Source: JBGPJM01 sp041485385
GTDB lineage: Bacteria; Planctomycetota; Phycisphaerae; Phycisphaerales; UBA1924
Direction of reading: 5' to 3'
NCBI GenBank assembly: GCA_041485385.1
Contig: JBGPJM010000170.1
Coordinates: 1-11,089 of the forward strand
DNA: 11,089 bases
Positions 1 to 6,394 of this stretch are shown one piece after another; the first letter of the stretch is position 1; every line of letters begins with the position of its first letter. The notes under the pieces were generated by a model, which saw only the letters and a program-made list of their open reading frames with translations, ran no database searches and had not been told where the DNA came from. Position numbers and translations under genes: made by a program.

Positions 1-440
1 GAATAGGCGACGTTGCCGAAGACGAACTTGACGGGGTGGAAGCCCGCATCGAGCTGGCAGTAGAGCTCCTGGGCATCGGCCGATGAGGAGAACTCGATCT
101 GCTCGGCCTTGGCGCCCTCGCCGTGCACGCAGGAGCCGACGGAGAGGAACTCGACGTTGCCCGCGTGCTGGATGAGTTCGCTGGTGACGCCGGTGATGCC
201 GATGCCACCGTGCTTCTTGGCTTCGGCTTCCATGCGTTCGTAGGACTTGTGGCGGCCCTCGTGGACGATGCTGGTGACCTGGGTCACTTCGCCGCCCGCG
301 AGCGTGCGCAGTCCCGAGGCAATGCCGCCGAAGAAGCCGACGGAGAAGACGCTGTTGCCGACGACGATGTCGCCCGGGGAAAGGCCGTGAAGGTGGAGGC
401 AGTAGATCTCGTTGCCGGAGAGGCCGGTGAGGATGGGCAT
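1..440 (-). CDS. YbjQ/UPF0145-type heavy-metal-binding-domain protein, 3'-truncated by the window edge
   Basis: Read on the minus strand from an ATG at 440, this frame stays open for 146 codons to the left edge, so the C terminus is missing. The protein opens MPILTGLSGNEIYCLHLHGL. It then shows the pattern of the YbjQ/UPF0145 family (PF01906): a GNSVFSVGFFGGI segment (residues 29-40), an E-rich helix with KSYERMEAEAKKHGG (65-79), and a GIGITGVTSELIQHAGNVEFLSVGS strand region (79-103, given here as its key residues). These resemble the GANIF...FF, A..LGADAVVGI and MLMVSVSGTAV parts of YbjQ. The segment after residue 120 looks like a linker into another module, so a longer two-domain protein is likely. 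Family members form rings and were named for possible metal binding, but their function is not established. No Shine-Dalgarno precedes the ATG. Family call fairly firm, role unknown. Confidence 0.72.
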   Translation of the reverse strand, partial: MPILTGLSGNEIYCLHLHGLSPGDIVVGNSVFSVGFFGGIASGLRTLAGGEVTQVTSIVHEGRHKSYERMEAEAKKHGGIGITGVTSELIQHAGNVEFLSVGSCVHGEGAKAEQIEFSSSADAQELYCQLDAGFHPVKFVFGNVAY

Positions 441-612
441 GGGGAGGCTCCGGGAAAGAGGCGCGGGAGGACCGACCGGAGCGGCGAGTGTACCGGACGG
501 CGTGCTGGGCCCTCCGGCCAAGGCGCGCAGCGGCGGGTCAGGACGTGGCGATCCCCCGTCACAGGACCGAGCCCGGGACGCGAATATGCGAGTGTCTTGA
601 GGAGGGGAGGAC

Positions 613-684
613 AGCGGGTGAAGGGGCTTGAACCCTCGACCTACACGTTGGCAACGTGTCGCTCTACCACTGAGCTACACCCGC
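613..684 (-). tRNA. tRNA-Gly (anticodon GCC)
   Basis: The minus strand folds into a complete 72-nt cloverleaf. It has a 7-bp acceptor stem (GCGGGTG with CACCCGC), a GCTC/GAGC D stem with loop AGTGGTA, a 5-bp anticodon stem (ACACG/CGTGT) around loop TTGCCAA, and a T stem GAGGG/CCCTT with loop TTCAAGC. The anticodon is GCC, which reads glycine GGC and GGU codons. These are abundant in this GC-rich genome. The discriminator base is T, and the next bases are not CCA, so CCA must be added after transcription. It sits between the 3' end of dsbD and the YbjQ-type gene on the same strand, with a promoter of its own just upstream. Confidence 0.96.
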
Positions 685-720
685 GGGGTGTCGCCGCGGG
701 AGGAACCCGCGCCGAGTGTG

Positions 721-749
721 AAGATAGACGTGGAGAAGCCGGGAATCAA
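721..749 (-). promoter_or_regulatory. Sigma70-like promoter for tRNA-Gly
   Basis: On the minus strand there is TTGATT (plus-strand 744-749), a 17-nt spacer, then TATCTT (721-726). Each hexamer matches 4 of 6 consensus bases at ideal spacing. Transcription would begin near 713, about 30 nt upstream of the tRNA 5' end. The short precursor leader contains a 6-bp hairpin (695-700 with 706-711, loop of 5). The promoter lies just past the dsbD stop codon, so the tRNA need not depend on dsbD transcription. Position and spacing make it likely; it has not been tested. Confidence 0.6.
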
Positions 750-767
750 TGCGGATCCGCGCCCGAG

Positions 768-2723
768 CTACGGCGCACCGGAGGAACGGGCGACAGCCGT
801 GCCGCGGGCCTTCTCGATGGCTTGCTTGACCATCTCGGGGGTGTACGAGTCCATCTTGATGGGGTCGTCGTACCCGACACCGGGGCCGAAGATCGCCAGG
901 AGCGGGATGCCGACCCAGTTGAGCTCCTTGAGCTTGGCCTTGCCGACCGGGTTGTTGCCGGTGATGTCGACCCTCATCGGGATGATCTTGTCGCCATCGT
1001 TGAGGAGCTTGACGATCTGTTTGCGGTGGAGGACGCCGGATTCCAAGGCCTTGCAGTTCAGGCACCACTCGGCGGTGAAGTCCATGACGATGGTCTCGCC
1101 GCGAGACTTTGCTTCAGCGAATCGCTCGGGTGTGAAGTACTTCCATTTGATGGGGCCGTGGCTCGAGAGAAGGCTGGCGAACCAGACGGAGATCACGGCG
1201 AACAGCACGCCTCCGCCGGCGAAGGCCGCTCGCTTCCCGCCGGACCTGGTGATCAGGATGGTGCGATAGGCGAGCCACATGCCCGCGGCGCCGCCGGCGG
1301 CGCCGACCAGCCACCAGTAGGCGCGACTGACGGGGTCGGGGGGCGTATTGAGCCACCCAGCGACGGGGAGGCCGATGAAGAATGCCGCGACGCCGAACAT
1401 GAGGATGCCCATGATCTGCTTGATGAGCTCGCTCGCCGGACCGGTGCGGGGCATCTTGTCGACCCACTTGGGGTTGGCCGCGAGGATGAGGTAGGGCAGG
1501 GCCATGCCGATGCCGATGGCGGCGAAGGTCGAGATCGTGATCGCCGGGGCTTGGAACGCTGCCCAAGCCGCGGCCGCACCCATAAACGGCGCGGTGCACG
1601 GCGTGCTGAGAACAGCTGTGAGGACGCCAAACACGAACGAACCCGGGACCGTTTCGCTCTTGGGATTGATCATGTACACGGCGCTGGGCAGACGCACGGT
1701 AAAGAGGCCGAGCATGCCCAGGCCCATCGAGAACATGAAGACGCCGACGCCGAGTGGGAACCATGGGTTCTGATAGAGCGTGCTGATAGTCTTGAAGCCG
1801 GTGATGAAGGCCATCGCCAACCCGATTCCGAGCCAGAAGGCCGTGACACCCAGGCACATGATGACGCCCAGGAGCAGGCAGCGGCGCGGATTGCCGGCGC
1901 CCTTGCTGAGTCCCAGGATCTTGATTGGGATTATCGGGAGGACGCAGGGTGTGAAGTTGAGCAGAAGCCCGCCGAACGCGGCCGCGAGCAAGAGGAGTGC
2001 CTTGCCAACGAGACCCGACGGGTCGAAGGTAACTGTTCCGAACGGGGGAACGACAATCTGAATCGGCTTGACCTGCCCGACGGTGGGTGTGGTCGCGGAC
2101 TTGCCCCACTGACTGTCATCGAACTCGGAGAAGAGTTCGGGCTCATTCGGAGGAGCGATTGCGGGGTCGGTGGCGGCGATGATCTTTACCCGCACCTTGA
2201 CGGTCGCTTCGTCGGGAGCCTGGCAGACCTTGTCGTTGCACGCCTGCCAGCTCGCCTTCACCTCGATGTCCTGGTCGCCCAGTTTCGCCGAGGGGGACAC
2301 GACAATCCGGATGTAGCCCTTGGCCGAATGGGAGTAGAGAGGAACCTCGATGGGTGGCCCGCCGTTGGGGTTGGCGACCTTGTCGGGCTTGGGCTTGGGG
2401 TACTGGATGCCGTCGACACGATCGACCCAGGCCGGCAGGGCGGCGACTTCGAGTTTGGTGCGGATGGCGAACTCGGCGATGTCTGGGGGAAGGACGTCCT
2501 GCGCCGGCCAGGTGTGCCAGCCTTGCGCATGGTCCATGACCACGGCGATGGCGATCTGGTCGCCGGGGCGCACGATTCGTTTCTGGGGCTCGGCGCGGAC
2601 CGTGACCGTCGCCCCCGCGTCACCCTGGTCGGGTGGTTGTGCGGTCGCCGGACGAGTGCAGAGGAGAGTGGCGAGCAGGACGCGCGGGAGTCCGAACAGA
2701 ATCCGTTTCATTGGCTGGTCCAT
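768..2723 (-). CDS. dsbD: Thiol:disulfide interchange protein DsbD (thioredoxin - CcdA-like membrane domain - periplasmic domain)
   Basis: A 651-residue membrane protein that moves electrons from cytoplasmic thioredoxin across the inner membrane to periplasmic disulfide reductases and cytochrome c maturation. All three DsbD modules are present. After a signal peptide (cleavage probably after ATA at residue 28) comes an N-terminal immunoglobulin-like domain with the cysteine pair C162 and C167 (ACNDKVC). A multi-helix membrane domain (about 238-520) follows, with its redox cysteines at C260 (NFTPCVLPIIP) and C376 (STPCTAPF). The C-terminal thioredoxin fold (about 525-640) has WCLNC (C553, C556). 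All six redox cysteines are therefore present. The start at 2723 gives MDQPMKR; the ATG four codons later (2711) gives a more typical signal peptide start, MKRILFG, and is a real alternative. Neither has a Shine-Dalgarno. It is divergent from fliM across 219 bp and ends in TAG. Confidence 0.93.
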   Translation of the reverse strand: MDQPMKRILFGLPRVLLATLLCTRPATAQPPDQGDAGATVTVRAEPQKRIVRPGDQIAIAVVMDHAQGWHTWPAQDVLPPDIAEFAIRTKLEVAALPAWVDRVDGIQYPKPKPDKVANPNGGPPIEVPLYSHSAKGYIRIVVSPSAKLGDQDIEVKASWQACNDKVCQAPDEATVKVRVKIIAATDPAIAPPNEPELFSEFDDSQWGKSATTPTVGQVKPIQIVVPPFGTVTFDPSGLVGKALLLLAAAFGGLLLNFTPCVLPIIPIKILGLSKGAGNPRRCLLLGVIMCLGVTAFWLGIGLAMAFITGFKTISTLYQNPWFPLGVGVFMFSMGLGMLGLFTVRLPSAVYMINPKSETVPGSFVFGVLTAVLSTPCTAPFMGAAAAWAAFQAPAITISTFAAIGIGMALPYLILAANPKWVDKMPRTGPASELIKQIMGILMFGVAAFFIGLPVAGWLNTPPDPVSRAYWWLVGAAGGAAGMWLAYRTILITRSGGKRAAFAGGGVLFAVISVWFASLLSSHGPIKWKYFTPERFAEAKSRGETIVMDFTAEWCLNCKALESGVLHRKQIVKLLNDGDKIIPMRVDITGNNPVGKAKLKELNWVGIPLLAIFGPGVGYDDPIKMDSYTPEMVKQAIEKARGTAVARSSGAP

Positions 2724-2739
2724 GTCGGAGGGAGTGTAA

Positions 2740-2761
2740 GCCGGACGGGCGTCGATCCGGC
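2740..2761 (-). other. Short hairpin in the dsbD 5' leader
   Basis: GCCGGA (2740-2745) and TCCGGC (2756-2761) form a perfect 6-bp stem with a 10-nt loop, 16 nt upstream of the dsbD start codon. In the transcript it would sit next to the initiation region, which has no visible Shine-Dalgarno. It may influence translation, or it may simply be chance in GC-rich DNA. The rest of the 2724-2942 dsbD-fliM gap shows no promoter good enough to list on either strand. Confidence 0.25.
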
Positions 2762-2942
2762 GCGGGGTATACCGGGCGTTGAAGGGTTGGATGTTGCCTG
2801 TTACGGAGGTGTGACGCGGAGGGGGGGTCGGGACTCAAGGGGGGTTCTCCGAGCGTCCGATAGTCAGACTGGGGATTCGGGGCGGTGTGCGCGGTGGGCG
2901 CGCTGACGGCGAGCGGTGTGCTCGCGGAGGCAGAGCGGTCTC

Positions 2943-3959
2943 ATGGCGGACGTGCTGGACCAGAGCGAGATCGATGCGCTGCTTGCCGCGGTTGACTCCG
3001 GGGAGGTGGAGGAAGAGGAGAGCCACGTTCAGATCTTCAGCCGGCACCGGCGGGATCTGGACAACGTGGAGGTTCGGCCGTACGACTTCAAACGGCCGGA
3101 GCGGGTGAGCAAGGACCAGATGCGGTCGCTGCAGACGCTGCACGAGGCGTTCGCGCGGAACTTCGGCGCGGCCCTCTCGGGCTTCCTGCGGACGATCGTG
3201 GAGGTGAAGGTCGCCAACTGCGAGCAGATGACCTACGCGGAGTTCATCTCCGGGCTGCCGAACCCGACGAGCTTCAACCTGATGGAGGCCAAGCCGCTCG
3301 AGGGGCAGATGTGCCTGGAGATCAGCCCGCTGATCATCTACCCGATCATCGACCGGCTGCTGGGGGGAACCAACCAGGAGCTGTTCATCCCGCAGAGGCC
3401 GATGACGCTGATCGAGACGCGGCTGATCAGCAAGGTGACGTCGCGCGGGCTGATCGCGCTGTCGGAGGCGTGGGCGGGGATCAAGCAGCTGGAGTTCTCG
3501 ATCGTCGCGACGGAGAGCAACCCGCAGCTGGTGCAGATCGTGCCGCCCAACGAGGTGGTGGTGGTGATCGGCTTCGAGGTGAAGCTGGCGAACCGGGCGG
3601 GGACGATGAACCTGTGCATCCCGTACAACGTGATCGAGCCGATCATGCAGGACCTTGCGGCGCAGAGCTGGTTCAACGTGTCGAAGACGCCGCGTTCCAA
3701 GGAGATGGTGGCCCGGATCACCGGGACGCTGTCGCACGCCGCGGTGACGGTGACGGGGCTCCTCGCGGAGACGACGATCACGCTGCGGGACCTGATGCAG
3801 CTCTCGGTCGGGGACCTGATCGTGACGGAGAAGCCGGCGAGCAGCAGCGTGACGCTGTGCGTGGAGGGGGAGAGGAGCTTCCTGGCGAACATCGGGAAGC
3901 ACAAGGGGTCGAGGGCGCTGAAGATCGTGCGATCGATCGCCGCGAGCGAACGGACGTAG
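2943..3959 (+). CDS. fliM: Flagellar motor switch protein FliM
   Basis: A 338-residue C-ring protein that binds phospho-CheY and controls the direction of flagellar rotation. The N terminus carries the CheY-P-binding peptide, LDQSEIDALL (residues 5-14), followed by an acidic linker. The conserved entry to the middle domain is seen at 41-80 (VRPYDFKRPERVSKDQM, then SLQTLHEAFARNF). That CheC-like middle domain includes LLGGTNQE (139-146), at the place of the family's GGxG motif, with asparagine instead of the second glycine. The C-terminal SpoA/FliN-like domain covers about 265-335. The ATG at 2943 was chosen over a GTG at 2916 because it starts exactly at the CheY-binding motif and has GGAGG at 2926-2930. 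No other flagellar gene is in the window, so fliM is not in a visible flagellar operon here. It ends in TAG and faces the STAS gene across 75 bp. Confidence 0.94.
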   Translation: MADVLDQSEIDALLAAVDSGEVEEEESHVQIFSRHRRDLDNVEVRPYDFKRPERVSKDQMRSLQTLHEAFARNFGAALSGFLRTIVEVKVANCEQMTYAEFISGLPNPTSFNLMEAKPLEGQMCLEISPLIIYPIIDRLLGGTNQELFIPQRPMTLIETRLISKVTSRGLIALSEAWAGIKQLEFSIVATESNPQLVQIVPPNEVVVVIGFEVKLANRAGTMNLCIPYNVIEPIMQDLAAQSWFNVSKTPRSKEMVARITGTLSHAAVTVTGLLAETTITLRDLMQLSVGDLIVTEKPASSSVTLCVEGERSFLANIGKHKGSRALKIVRSIAASERT

Positions 3960-4034
3960 CGGGCGGGGGAATATGACAGAACGGGAACGGCGGAGGGATG
4001 GGGGGCGGCTGTGCGCGCGCCGGGTCGGCCGGGG

Positions 4035-4397
4035 TCAGGCGCGGGGTGAGTCGAGGCTGGCGACGGCGTCGTCGACGGTGGGGCTGAAGTCGAAGCGTTT
4101 GTCGAGCTTGAGCTGCTTCATGAAGGTATGGATCGAGGGCTGCACAGCGGCCAGGAGCATCCGCGCGCCGAGGCGGCGGCAGTGGTCCTGCACCTGCAGG
4201 AGGCACGTGATGCCGATGGAGTTGATGAGCTCGACGGCGGCGAAGTCGAGCACAAGCCCCGCGCCCTCGGCGTTCGGGAGGCGGTGGGTGGCCTCGTCGC
4301 GGACGGGGCCCGACGATTCATCCACCACCATGGGGGGGAGAGTCAGGACAAGGGTCGTGGAGGTCTCGCCGCGGAGTTGAGAGGGGATGAGGGGCAC
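4035..4397 (-). CDS. Single STAS-domain protein (anti-anti-sigma factor type)
   Basis: A 120-residue protein consisting of little more than one STAS domain, the fold of SpoIIAA/RsbV anti-sigma factor antagonists. The key strand-helix junction is present: LVLDFAAVELINSIGITCLL (residues 48-67). In the family a serine at this loop is phosphorylated by a partner kinase; S60 occupies that place. Usual role: partner switching, where the unphosphorylated form binds an anti-sigma kinase. No kinase or phosphatase partner is visible, so the pathway it serves cannot be named. The start is a GTG at 4397 without a Shine-Dalgarno. Starting at the internal ATG (codon 23) would remove the first strand. It is convergent with fliM and divergent from the nusA leader; a link with motility is only suggested by position. 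Confidence 0.82.
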   Translation of the reverse strand: MPLIPSQLRGETSTTLVLTLPPMVVDESSGPVRDEATHRLPNAEGAGLVLDFAAVELINSIGITCLLQVQDHCRRLGARMLLAAVQPSIHTFMKQLKLDKRFDFSPTVDDAVASLDSPRA

Positions 4398-4453
4398 GGG
4401 TCGAAGGATAGGAACGGGCGTTCGGGCAGGATGAGCGATCTGGGAGGGGTTTG

Positions 4454-4483
4454 TTGACCGTGGTTACCGTTGGCTCGTAGTAT
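4454..4483 (+). promoter_or_regulatory. Sigma70-like promoter for the nusA-infB cluster
   Basis: TTGACC (4454-4459), an 18-nt spacer and TAGTAT (4478-4483) form the best promoter match in the gap between the divergent STAS gene and nusA. Transcription would start near 4490, leaving a leader of about 380 nt before the nusA start codon. The gap is visibly less GC-rich around these hexamers than the coding DNA on either side. The assignment comes from hexamer match and position only. Confidence 0.55.
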
Positions 4484-4872
4484 TCCGGTGAGTCCTGGTT
4501 CGTTGAACGCAAGACAGTTGCGCAAGGATCTGTGGAATGCACGTGGTTTCTGGCCATGCGTGGTAATGCGGCGATCATCGCGACGACCCGGAGCATGGAC
4601 TCCGGGTGCGGTGATGCACCGCGGGTGCGGCGAGACACTTCCGGAAGGAAGCGGGCTGCCGGGCTCGGGGTTGCCGCGGCTGAGGTTTTGTCCGTCCAGG
4701 AGGGACAGGCATGATCTGAGCGGTTGCAGAGCCTCTCTGCCGGCCACGGGCGCGCTGAAGCGTGTGTTCGTGGCCTGATTTGTTTTTGGAGGGAGGAACG
4801 GAGTGGATTGGTGACGATTCGGAAAACACGGTAACCCGGCAATCTGGTAATGGCCCTGATGGGAGATATGGC
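4484..4872 (+). promoter_or_regulatory. Long structured 5' leader of nusA
   Basis: About 390 bases without a credible gene; the open frames here have no protein-like composition. Several compact hairpins can be drawn. One is an 8-bp stem at 4586-4607 (ACCCGGAG with CTCCGGGT, 6-nt loop). GCGGTG/CACCGC lies at 4608-4622, TGTCC/GGACA at 4689-4707, and GCAGAG/CTCTGC at 4726-4740. The last is followed at once by the terminator-like hairpin listed separately. There is also a CTTCCGGAAG palindrome at 4638-4647. Two CGTGG copies (4542-4546 and 4559-4563) could pair with the 5' arm of the terminator. I recognise no known riboswitch class. A GGAGGGAGGA ribosome-binding sequence at 4788-4797 precedes only a three-codon frame (GTG at 4803, TGA at 4812). 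Confidence 0.5.
4742..4787 (+). terminator. Candidate attenuator (intrinsic-terminator-like hairpin) upstream of nusA
   Basis: GGCCACG (4742-4748) pairs perfectly with CGTGGCC (4769-4775). The enclosed bases form an inner 6-bp helix with two or three G-U pairs around a TGAA loop (4750-4765). The stem is followed by a T-rich run, TGATTTGTTTTT (4776-4787), with nine T in twelve bases. That is the architecture of a rho-independent terminator. It lies between the candidate promoter and the nusA start, about 85 nt before the GTG. It does not follow any plus-strand gene, so it would act as an attenuator rather than an end-of-gene terminator. The interrupted T run makes its strength uncertain. Confidence 0.5.
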
Positions 4873-6282
4873 GTGAATACCCAAGAGATGATGCGGATCC
4901 TCGATTCGATTGCGCGCGACCGGAAGATCGATAAGGCGATGCTGGTGCGCGACCTTGAACAGGCGATGGTGTCGGCGGCGCGGAAGTTCTTCAACACGCT
5001 GGACACCGAGGAGTTCACGTGCAAGCTGGATCCGTTGAACGGGGAGCTGAAGCTGTTCCGGCACGGGGAACCGCTGGTGATGAGCCCGCAGGATTTCGGG
5101 CGGATCGCGGCGCAGACGTTCAAGCAGGTGATGATCCAGCGATTCCGCGACGACGAGCGGCAGAGCGTGTTCGAGGAGTTCTCGAAGCGGATCGGTGAGA
5201 TCGTGACCGGGACGGTGCAGCGGTACGAGGGCGGGGCGCTGGTGGTGCAGATCGACCGGGCGGAGAGCTTCATGCCTCGGAGCGAGCAGATCCCCGGCGA
5301 GAACTTCCAGCCCGGGGACCGCGTGCGGTGCATGATACTGGATGTCCGGGACGTGGGGAACCAGGTGAAGATCGTGCTGACGCGGTCGCACCCGGACTTC
5401 ATCAAGCGGCTGTTCGAGGTGGAGGTGCCGGAGGTGGCGGAGCGGATCATCGAGATCAAGGCGATGGCCCGCGAGGCGGGGTACCGGACGAAGATCGCGG
5501 TGAGCTCGATCGACAGCAAGGTGGACGCGGTGGGGGCGTGCGTGGGGGTGCGCGGGAGCCGGATCAAGAACATCGTGGACGAGCTGAACGGGGAGAAGAT
5601 CGACATCGTGCGGTGGAACGAGTCGAGCCAAATTCTCATTCAGAACGCGCTGAAGCCGGCGGAGGTGGCGGAGATCAGCCTGTGCTTCGAGCTGGGGCGG
5701 GCGACGGTGGTGGTGCGGGACGATCAGCTCAGCCTGGCGATCGGCAAGCGCGGGCAGAACGTGCGGCTGGCGGCGAGGCTGACGGGGTGGGACATCGACA
5801 TCCTGACGCCCGACGAGTTCAACAAGGGCCTGGAGATCATGTCGCAGACGTTGACGCAGATCGAGGGCGTGACGGAGGAGATGCTGGACCGCTTGGCGGC
5901 GCTGGGCATGATCAGCGTCTTCGATATCGAGGAGGTGGGGGCCGACGTGATCGTCACGGAGCTGGAGATCAGCCCCGAAACGGCGGTGAAGATGGTCGAG
6001 CTGGCCGCGGCGAAGGCGAAGGTCGTCGCCGAGCAGCAGGCCAAGGACAAGGAGGAGGCTGAGAAGAAGCGTCGGGCGGACGAGGAGGCGGCGAGGCAGC
6101 TGCTGGCAGGTGGGGTGCTGCCGACGGACGCGGACGCGGCGGCGGCGGCGATCCTTGGCGCGGCGTCGGCGGACGTGGCGGCGGCCGCGAGCGGTGCATC
6201 GACCAAGGTGGCGGCGGCCCCGGCGAAGCTGGCGCGGGAGGACGACGCACGGGCTGCGGACATCCTTGGGCAGGGAGGGTGA
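4873..6282 (+). CDS. nusA: Transcription termination/antitermination factor NusA
   Basis: A 469-residue RNA polymerase-binding factor that promotes pausing, intrinsic termination and antitermination. Domains in order: N-terminal polymerase-binding domain (about 1-105, opening MNTQEMMRILDSIARD); S1 domain (about 110-172, GTVQRYEGGALVVQ); KH1 (about 185-260) with GVRGSR at 225-230; KH2 (about 265-315) with GKRG at 291-294; and a helical helix-hairpin-helix-like domain (about 320-382). A charged K/E-rich helix and an Ala-rich tail to 469 follow, containing two similar short segments, AAAILG (425-429 region) and ARAADILG (459-466). The GTG at 4873 is used because GGGAGA (4861-4866) sits 6 nt upstream and the family N terminus begins there. 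The same frame is open further upstream to a GTG at 4762, but that extension is inside the leader. rimP, often directly upstream in other bacteria, is absent. Confidence 0.95.
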   Translation: MNTQEMMRILDSIARDRKIDKAMLVRDLEQAMVSAARKFFNTLDTEEFTCKLDPLNGELKLFRHGEPLVMSPQDFGRIAAQTFKQVMIQRFRDDERQSVFEEFSKRIGEIVTGTVQRYEGGALVVQIDRAESFMPRSEQIPGENFQPGDRVRCMILDVRDVGNQVKIVLTRSHPDFIKRLFEVEVPEVAERIIEIKAMAREAGYRTKIAVSSIDSKVDAVGACVGVRGSRIKNIVDELNGEKIDIVRWNESSQILIQNALKPAEVAEISLCFELGRATVVVRDDQLSLAIGKRGQNVRLAARLTGWDIDILTPDEFNKGLEIMSQTLTQIEGVTEEMLDRLAALGMISVFDIEEVGADVIVTELEISPETAVKMVELAAAKAKVVAEQQAKDKEEAEKKRRADEEAARQLLAGGVLPTDADAAAAAILGAASADVAAAASGASTKVAAAPAKLAREDDARAADILGQGG

Positions 6283-6311
6283 GTGCTCAGTGCTGAGTGC
6301 GAAGTACTGAG
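6282..6311 (+). repeat. Low-complexity AGTGCT/CTGAG-type intergenic repeat
   Basis: Immediately at the nusA stop the sequence cycles through near-identical 7-10-mers: AGTGCTCAG, TGCTGAGTGC, AAGTACTGAG. CTCAG and CTGAG are inverted copies, so a small hairpin can form (CTCA-GTGC-TGAG). It is the only such tract in the window and is unlike the coding sequence on either side. I recall similar GTGCTGAGTACTGAG-like tracts between genes of planctomycetes, but that is memory rather than a search. The remaining bases to the infB start (6312-6394) show only a ribosome-binding sequence. Confidence 0.45.
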
Positions 6312-6394
6312 GAAGGAGTAGAAGAAGAACGGCGACCGGGGTAGTGGGGAAGAGCACGATTGGGACGAGGTGGCCGCGGCGGCCGGAGTGCAGG

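Noticed and set aside
2784..2798. A GG-N10-GC arrangement upstream of fliM suggesting a sigma54 promoter
   Set aside because: Only the GG and TTGC elements fit; the rest of the -24 box does not match. It is too weak to list. A TTGAAG/TACGGA pair nearby is equally weak.
123..2906. A 927-codon plus-strand open frame
   Set aside because: It runs antisense through the YbjQ-type gene, the tRNA and dsbD, and has D/G/R-rich composition with no domain. It is a shadow of high-GC coding on the other strand.
3960..4034. Possible bidirectional terminator between fliM and the STAS gene
   Set aside because: The gap is GC-rich, but I could not draw a clear stem followed by a T run on either strand.
4470..4778. 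A 102-codon frame inside the nusA leader
   Set aside because: It has no ribosome-binding site and no recognisable fold, and it overlaps the hairpins and terminator-like stem. It was treated as non-coding leader.
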